This document shows, one piece after another, positions 56,887 through 64,000 of a DNA stretch of 64,000 bases (position 1 is its first letter; the number at the start of each line of letters is the position of its first letter). Position numbers and translations under genes: made by a program. Origin of the DNA: Mortierella sp. BCC40632 (taxonomy: Eukaryota; Mortierellomycota; Mortierellomycetes; Mortierellales; Mortierellaceae). The notes under the pieces are model-generated. The model did no database searches, was not told where the DNA came from, and saw nothing but the letters and a program-made list of their open reading frames with translations. The stretch is from NCBI GenBank assembly GCA_011634665.1, contig WAEK01000007.1, positions 1,200,001 through 1,264,000 on the forward strand, written 5' to 3'.

Positions 56887-59415
56887 TTACACTATCGAGG
56901 AGCCTAGTGGATGAGAGCTTCCAGCACCAGCACTGGAAGCCCTTGTTCCTGTCCCAGAACTAGAAGCCGATGATGACGATGATGACGATGATGATGATGA
57001 AGACGAGGAAGATCCAGTCGAGGATGTTGTCCATTGAGCTCCTGCAGAGGCCGATGCCAAGACCAAGGCCAAAGCCGCCACTGCATCCCGACTTTCGATT
57101 GGAATCACTCGTACTCCTCCATCCGGTGTCGAACTGGCTCCTGCAGCATTCGTCCCAGACACAGTTCCCTCCGAAGCTACATTCGCAGCAGCGACAATGG
57201 CCACCTCTGCTCTCTTGGCCTTGGCAAAGGAAACCACCGAATGAACAGCAATGACGATTCCAAGGATCAACAAAAAGTAGGACAGCCAAACATATTCGGT
57301 CATAGATCGCAATGATTGTCCAGGGTTTGAGCCTTGACTACCCAAATAACCCGTTGACGAGTCAATAGCGTTGCTCCTGTCTTCGCCTGCAAGGGGTTTG
57401 CCGCTGAGCATCTGAAAGCCCATGCTGATGAACGTGACGCCCAATCCTGTCTTGGATCCATTCTATTATCATGCCCCCAAGAAGCAATACAGAAATAGAG
57501 AATATTAGGATGCGGCAAAAAAAAAAAAAAAAAAAAAAAAAAGGAGAGCGATAACGGTCCTAGAGGGAGTTAGAGAAAAGAGTCTCACTGCTTACCTTAG
57601 TCGAGTGAGAGGTGTGCAGCAAGTAGGTCAAAAAGAAACCAACGAACTGAAAGCTCATTGAAACTATAAAGACAATAAAGACGGTAAGATTGGATGAGTA
57701 AACATGTCGTTCCAGGTCAATTCAAATAATCTCTGTCAAACACACACACACTCTCTCTCTCTCTCTCTCTTTCATTTTTTCTTTCATTCTTCACCATGCT
57801 ACAAGACACCAGGTATCACCAAAGGCAATAACAATGACGACAATGATAATGGTAGTTGGCGTGGCAGTGTGCCAGTACCAATGCCAGTGATGGTGATGAC
57901 AGTGGCAACAATGGCGATAGTGGACTTACTCATCATGTTCCAAATGAATCCAAAGAGCCCTCCAACAGGCAATCCATCGACTAGCACGTCATCCTCATCC
58001 ATGAATCCATTGGACAAGACTGTCGACTCGTAATATGCTGGGGCCACATCCAACGCTGCAGACTTGTATGGCTAAATAGCAGATTTGAGTCAAAACAAAG
58101 AGAAATAGATGTCAGCATAAAAGGGCGTTTGCAAAAAAAAAAAAAAAAAAAAAAGGGTTCCTGCATCTTCTAGAGCAATTTTTTTTTTTTTTTTTCCAGA
58201 GAGAGAACGGGACGCGTGGCCCTGTCTACGAGATTGGGCTGTGGATTGTGCTGCGGCGGTAGCAATGACGCCTTCTTCGTTTCTTCCTCCGATGGAATTT
58301 GAATACCAAAAAAAAAAAAAAAAAATAGACACTACAAGAGCAATAATTATCCTTATTTACCGGAGGCAATTCTTCTTGGAATGGCTTCTCCACTCTGGGC
58401 TTTGCAGCGAGGTTGGAAAAGACGCCGTCGTTGGGCGCACCGACCATCCGTCTTCGGCTCGACTCGTCCTCATCTCCATTGGCTCTACGGTACCCTCTAG
58501 TCAATTTGGAGAGCCAGGTGGCCGAGAAGTAGGCCTTGGCCTTGTAGCTGACTCGTTCCATGCGTGTGCTGGACTTGAAAGGGTTACTGGAGGAAGGGGT
58601 CGAAGGAGAAGTGGGCTGAGACGAAGCAGCACGAGCAGCTGAAGAGGAAGAAGGACCATCCAGAGGATCGGCAATTGTGATCTCATTGTCGGTTTGAAGG
58701 CGATAACGGGAAGAGGATCCTTCGTTGGAAGAAGAGGCCATTGGACGAAGCATGACGCTGTCTTCATGGATATCGTCCTCATCAAAGTCCTCGGTGTCAT
58801 TGACACGAAGGGCCGAGTATCCTTTGCTCTTTTGGTTGCTCCTGTTGTTCATAGTATGAGTGTTGCTGCTGTTGCTGTTCTCGTTGCTGTTGTTGTTGTT
58901 GCTGTTACCACTCAGGTCATGGTCAGAATCCTGCACATCAGAGATGGGAATCTGTGTTGTTGTTGTTGTTGTTGTAAATCAAGAAATGATAAACAGGTTG
59001 TGGTTGAGACAAGGAGACTAAGGACAGTTAGTAATCATCCTTCTCTTTTCCATCATTTGCAAAAAGACCAAGTGGTTAAGTGGCCAATCCCTTTCCGTCC
59101 CCTCTTCCCCACATTGGACAATAGGGTAATCCTTTCTCCGCTCTTGTTGATCGGGGACAACTCTTTGGATTTAGCCCAACATGTCTAGCACATGGTCAGG
59201 TTCCATAGACATGTGCGATGCAGCTGAATGTTGGGGGGTCTGGTGTTCCGTGTCTGTTGTATACTGTGAAGGTGTGTGTCTCTCTGTGTGTGTGTCGTGG
59301 CGCAGGACGGGGGGGGGAGGGAGTAGGTGGAGGCGTATATGTGATTTGTGCACAGAATGAGAACACAGGCAGAAATCACCCCACTCACCTGAGCATATGA
59401 ATGAGCCCGGTTCAT
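56887..59415 (-). CDS. BSD2: Bsd2/Ndfip-type ubiquitin-ligase adaptor
   Basis: 467 aa from exons 59415-59389, 58951-58361, 58071-57930, 57663-57596 and 57462-56887; phases close. Residues 1-206 are a cytosolic Asn/Ser-rich and acidic head. Then come ALDVAPAYYES, a PY-like motif, and the conserved DGLPVGGLFGFIWNMM, SFQFVGFFLTYLLHTSHSTKNGSKTGLG and a third membrane span (WLSYFLLILGIVIAV). This is the three-span Ndfip/Bsd2 domain. Family members sit in Golgi and endosome membranes and present cargo, such as metal transporters, to Nedd4/Rsp5-class E3 ligases. The last 130 residues are an unusual Ala/Ser tail with a run of 15 Ser coded near 56970-57010. Exon 1 encodes only nine residues. Confidence 0.88.
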
Positions 59416-62288
59416 GGTAGCAATGCGGAAAGGAAGAGAGGAGAGTGAATGTGTGTGTGTATATATTTGTGTATGTGTGAGAAAGAGAAAGAGAGAGATG
59501 GGGAGAAGGAGAAAAGAGAAAGTGGGCTGAGGAAAAACGGGATGGACAGATCCGGCGGCCCGCCGAAAGGGCGCAATCGCCGAGGCAGGAGTCGGAAAAA
59601 AAATGAAATGGGGGCGCCCGGGGCCAATACTGCGGGGCGGGCAAAAAACATGGGAAGTGCGTGTGTGAGTGAGCGAGCGAGAGGAGGCGAAAAGATGAAA
59701 ACGATGATAATGATGATTAACCGTGGATAAGAAAAAGAAAGCGAAAGAGAGAAAAGAGAGAGAGTGAGAGAGAGTGAGAGAAGGATGGTGACGAGCAAGG
59801 AGCGGTGCGAGCCGGGCGGGCCAGGGGGGAGGAGGAGGAGAAAGTGTGTGGGGAGAGAGAAGGAGAGAGCGAGCGAGCGAGAGAGAGAGAATAAACACAG
59901 CAATCGAGACAAGAGAAAGAGAAGGAAAAGAGAGAGAGAGAGGAGAGAGAGAAAGAAGAAAGAAAGAATGGGAAAAAGAAGAGAGAGGAATGGGCACAAA
60001 GAATGAAAGAAGAGAGATGAAGACCGAGATAGTCAAGAGACTGAGCGAGCAAGAGAGAGGGAGAGAGACCAATTCTGTCGAGAACACTCCCCGTTCGGGA
60101 ACAAGGTCGGAACGAGGCTTGTGTGTGTCTGTGCAATTAGAGGGGGTTTCCATCTCTATCTCTCTCACCCCTTCTCTCCTCTCGTATGATTTTTTTTTTT
60201 TTTTTTTTTGTTGTTGCTCTGTTCTGCTCTACTCTGCTCCCCCTGCCCTGCTCTACTCTACCAAAGGACTCTCTGAGGTCGAAACTATATCGAGGGTGAG
60301 AAATCTATTAACCCAGTCCAAACCAGAGAGAGAAAGAGAGAGAGAAAGAGGGAGAAGCGTTTATCTTCATACTGGGCGAAGCGTCAAACTATTTTTCTCT
60401 CTTAACCATTTCACAGAAGGATCGGACCCTGCTTGGTCTAGTGTAGACCGTTGTCTTCAACGGGGCAATGGCAAGGAGAATGTCGGCGAGTCTCTCAATG
60501 TGGCCTGCTAGATGAATTGTTACGGACGTTAGATCCTAAAAAGTCCTGGGAATAGGAACCCCCTCTCCCTCTCCCGAGATGAAGAAAAAAAAATTAGCTC
60601 AGATCATGAAACTATTGAAGGGAGAGCTGGGCTTGGGTTCAATTGAAATCGTCCGAACGACAATACCGTCCTCATTTTTTTTTTTTTTTTTTTTAGACTC
60701 CATAAAGTCAGCTCATAGTCGGGCTCGTAGAATTCCCTCATAAGAGCTACTCCATAAATTGCAAATCCCTTTAGGTGTGTAGTATTCCTTAGGGGGACTT
60801 TTCTTTTTGGCGAAAGCACTAGCCCCACTAAAAACCTCTTTCAGTCTTAGAGGGCCATGATTTGCTCTCTGAGACAGCAATGACTCGGGAACCATAGGTT
60901 GGAGCACATGATAACTTGATATTATCCATAGAAAAGTAGCCGTGGTGTGAACCGGTGACCGTGCTCCAAGATGTAACATCAACTGCTCATGGGTCTTGTT
61001 TTTCTTAACATTGGTTCAACGGCCAGTCTCACCTGGCCTCAAATACTCGGGCTATCGCGTTTTTAACGTCGCTAATTCTTTCAGGGCTTTGACGGATCGT
61101 CCTGCTCGCCATTGGCTCTAGTCCTGTTCAGGTTCTGTAAACCCAAGAGCTCGGCAACCTTTTACTCCGGTCCAATCTGCAAGGAGGAACCACAGGTCCT
61201 CTTAACCCAATATCTGTGAGGCTTCCTCCTTTGCTATCCTGCGACTTGTCAACATATCCCTCAGCACTGATTGGATATTGAGAGGTCTACTTTAGGCTTC
61301 TCGTTCATCGAAGCAGACAAGGTTCATAGTCGGCTATTTGAAAAGGATCCACTCATCCTTGGCCCTCTCATGCCCATCCTGCGCGTACGAATCTCTTTCG
61401 AAGGATTAGCCAAGCACACAATCTGATATGACTGGCGAGGAGAATAGGTTCTAGTAGAATCCTCTGATAAGTCTACGCTGACTCTATACCCAAAAAAAAA
61501 AAAAAAAAAAAAACAGTGGTATAGGAAAGTTGTCCAATTTTATGCCTTTGGATATGGATCTGAAAGGAAAGGTAGAGGATGTCATTAAGTCTCTTGAGGA
61601 GGTAGTTAGTCAGTGAACACCTTCTAGGAGGAAAGGAGGGTGGAGAGAGGTGCTGCCTAGACCAAGAGATATTCTGGCACTCCCTACGGTCATTGAGGAG
61701 ACGGTTTTTTCTAGTCAAACATCATTTACATCATTGCCTTTCGTCTCTCTTCAAGATTTTTCTCGTTCTCTGTCCTTGTTTGAGTTTGATCCGCATCGGG
61801 GTCTACCTATGTCTCTATTTTACAGTCCATTCGTTTGCCTGTATCTATTTGTCCTCTCTATCCTCCTTCCCTCTATCTCCTGTGGCACTCTTCAAAGCGA
61901 GGGGCTGTTCAAGTTGAAGGGTCAAGGCAAAAGACTATCCGACATTAACTATAGAAGAGCCAGTCAAGATGAGAGTGCAATAAGATGAACTTCTTTTTGA
62001 CTCTCTTTACATCTTCTGATATCTTGTTGTGAACCCTCCTTCGGTTCCTTAAGATTAAATCCTGCGGACTGTCCTCTCTGCCTTTCCTCTTCTTTCTTCC
62101 TCCATCATTTTACATGATTCGAACACGGTACTATTAAATGAACTAGGTCTGAATTGTATTTGCTTGAAACATTGTTTATGGAGTGATGAGAGTGAGGAGA
62201 GAATGGGGGGATACGCGGATAAAATTTTTTTTCTTTCTTTTTTTTCTCTTTTTTAAAGGAACCTTGAGCTTTGTATCAGTTTTGGCGA
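59416..62288. other. 2.9-kb region without a supportable gene
   Basis: 59416-60200 is GA/CT low-complexity DNA upstream of the Bsd2-like gene. 60600-61450 is unique sequence of balanced composition with scattered protein-like fragments on the minus strand (for example LKGFAIYGVALMREF near 60760) but broken frames; it could be an old pseudogene or mobile-element relic. 61495-61515 is an A20 run. I see no complete gene. Confidence 0.45.
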
Positions 62289-64000
62289 CTAGATTCCTCT
62301 TGAGAGTCGCCCTGTCTCGTCAGGCGACAACTGCAAGATCTGAGAAACCACTGGCACCAGTTGAAGCTATGAGGAAGCAAAAAGAGATCCATGACAAAAA
62401 GAAAGAGGAGGAAGGAGAATGGGAAGAAAAGGAAATATTAGAAATCAAGAACGTATTCACATAGTGGATGAAGATCATCGAATAATATAAAAAAATAAAA
62501 AATAAAAAAAGGCAAGACAACTTACTCGATGGTCCTTATTCTTATTCTCCAAAAATCTTAGCAACACATTCTTGAGATACTCGATATTGATATCGACTTC
62601 AGCTCTCTCTTGTTGCTGATGTTGGAGCATGCGACCAAAGTGAGGTGTGCTCGGTGGTGTGGATTGTGGTGACATGACACGGCTTCCATTACTATGGGGG
62701 CCTCCATTAAAATTAGGATGAGTAGGTGATTGTGGACCTTGGCCTGGGCCGCTGGGTGTGTATGGACTCTGTGCTGAAGATGGCGAAGGAGAAGAGCCGG
62801 GCATTTGCTTGTGAAGCTTCCTCATCTCCTCCTTCAACGTCTATTCAAAAGATAGGGTAAAATAGAAAGAGAAAATAGGTCAGTTTGATCCTGGAGTAAT
62901 CAGTAAAAAAAAAAAAAAAAAAAGTTCTCTCATTCAATAAACAAATTTTCACCTTGTTCACAGTTCGAAGATGGCCTTCACGCATCTTGGATTCCTCCAC
63001 AAACTTTTCGTGCACAGCCTTTTCTTGCGCAAGCGAAGCCTCGAGATCCTTGAAGTGGGCCTATTTAAGAGTAAATCATGCAGAATAAAGGGAGGGGGGG
63101 GGGTCAACAAACTTGTCCTAAATCTTTTGATGATAAAGGCTCCTTCTTCCCAAGGAGAGTAAAAAAAAAATTGACTTACCAGCTCCAACTCAAGATTCCG
63201 CTTCACGTCGCTGTGCTCTTTGATCTCATTTTCAAGCACCTCCAACTTGCTTTGTTGCGATGACTGAGTCTCTTGCAGGGACTTTGTCTCTGAAGCATTC
63301 TTCACTGCCCCTTCACGAAGTTCCTTAATCTCACGATCCTTGGATTGCAAAACCTCAGTCAAGCTCTTGATCTCTTGACCTAAGGTCTCCTTAGTCTCTT
63401 CCACCTCCTGTTGAAGATTCTCAAGAATATCCTTGTGGGTATCGGTTCTCGATCTCAACGTCTGTTGGGATTGTTCCAGCTTTTGTTCCAGTTCCGCAGC
63501 CCTTCGGCGTACGGTCTCAAATTCTGCTACCTTGGATTCTGCAAGTCGCTTCGCCATGGCCGTCTCCTCTTCCAACATCGTGACCCGATCACGCGCCTCC
63601 TCCAACTGGTGACGATATTCTCTCATCTCGTGCTCAACATTTTCCAATGAAGTCTGGGATGACTCGAATTCTGCCTGCTTCATCTGAAGTTGATCAAAGA
63701 TTGCATCCTTCTCCTGAATCAACTTTTCTTTGTCCTGTGCCATCTTGGCTTGGACAGCTTGGAGTCGACTCAAATCATTTGCAGTCGTGGCCTGTTGAGC
63801 TGCTGTCTTGGCCGCTGCTGCCTTGGCCTCTTGTTGAGCCTTGGTCATTGCTCCTTTGACAGACTCGAGCTCATCCACCGCCTCCTGCTTGTCCTTTTCA
63901 AGTCGAAGGATCTGTTTGCGAGTAGTCTTAAGTAGATTCATCGACTTTTGAAGCTTATCCTCATCATCTGCCTTGACCTTTCGGGCTTCTTCCAGTTCCT
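62289..64000 (-). CDS. GRIP-domain golgin, C-terminal part (runs off the window)
   Basis: Exons on the minus strand: beyond 64000 to 63180, 63060-62953, 62840-62526 and 62366-62289. The first visible exon is a continuous coiled coil (LEKDKQEAVDELESV through LRSRTDTHKDILENL), typical of golgins. A Pro/Ser/Gly linker follows (SPSPSSAQSPYTPSGPGQ). The end, split over the last intron, reads VDINIEYLKNVLLRFLE then LQLVPVVSQILQLSPDE: the GRIP domain, including the Tyr that contacts Arl1 in this family. The protein would tether transport vesicles at the trans-Golgi. The N-terminus lies outside the window, so full length is unknown. Confidence 0.88.

Noticed and set aside
59185..60168. 327-codon open frame on the minus strand upstream of the Bsd2-like gene
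   Set aside because: Almost entirely Leu/Ser/Phe from CT-rich DNA; no domain. The Bsd2-like gene's nine-codon first exon explains the only meaningful part.

Overview
The window looks like nuclear DNA of an early-diverging filamentous fungus of the Mucoromycota/Mortierellomycota type. The genes are intron-rich with short GT-AG introns. Introns and spacers are full of A/T homopolymers and CT/GA microsatellites. The gene set (division-1 chitin synthase, GPI-anchored wall protein, hybrid histidine kinase, FAM72 homologue, Fanzor relic) fits such a fungus. The lineage is inferred from gene content and style, not from a marker gene. No rRNA, tRNA, CRISPR array or bacterial-type operon was seen.

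Layout. 0-9.4 kb: a glutathione S-transferase (-), a chitin synthase (+), a membrane-anchored ubiquitin-specific protease (+), and a secreted 8-cysteine protein ending in KEEL (-). 9.4-19 kb: a gene-poor stretch holding an unrecognised 495-aa protein (+), a secreted repeat precursor with Kex2-type KR sites (+) and a FAM72-family gene (+), separated by long low-complexity DNA. 19-36.5 kb: a Ser/Thr-rich GPI-anchored protein (-), the giant proteasome activator BLM10 (-), the DEAD-box helicase FAL1/eIF4A-III (+), the proteasome lid subunit SEM1/DSS1 (-), and an ATRIP/Rad26-like checkpoint protein (+) that shares a 213-bp divergent promoter with SEM1. 36.8-39.5 kb: a single-exon O-fucosyltransferase-like protein carrying four 28-aa tandem repeats. 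40.2-44 kb: a decayed Fanzor (eukaryotic TnpB/OMEGA-type RNA-guided nuclease) copy flanked by hairpin-forming sequence. 44.2-50.2 kb: the proteasome ATPase RPT6 (+) and a hybrid histidine kinase (-). 53.2-59.4 kb: a four-span membrane protein (+), an unrecognised single-span protein (+) and a Bsd2/Ndfip-type ubiquitin-ligase adaptor (-). The right edge carries the C-terminal part of a GRIP-domain golgin (-).

Themes. Five genes serve ubiquitin/proteasome work (USP, BLM10, SEM1, RPT6, Bsd2-like), and three of them are proteasome components within 25 kb. Others serve the cell surface and secretory route (chitin synthase, GPI protein, O-fucosyltransferase-like protein, KEEL protein, repeat precursor, golgin). 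The two most notable items are the Kex2-type multi-peptide precursor at 13.45-14.06 kb and the Fanzor relic with a structured 3' flank at 40.2-43.96 kb. Exon boundaries were worked out by hand from splice consensus and reading phase. They close in frame for nearly all genes; RPT6 is the exception and is flagged.
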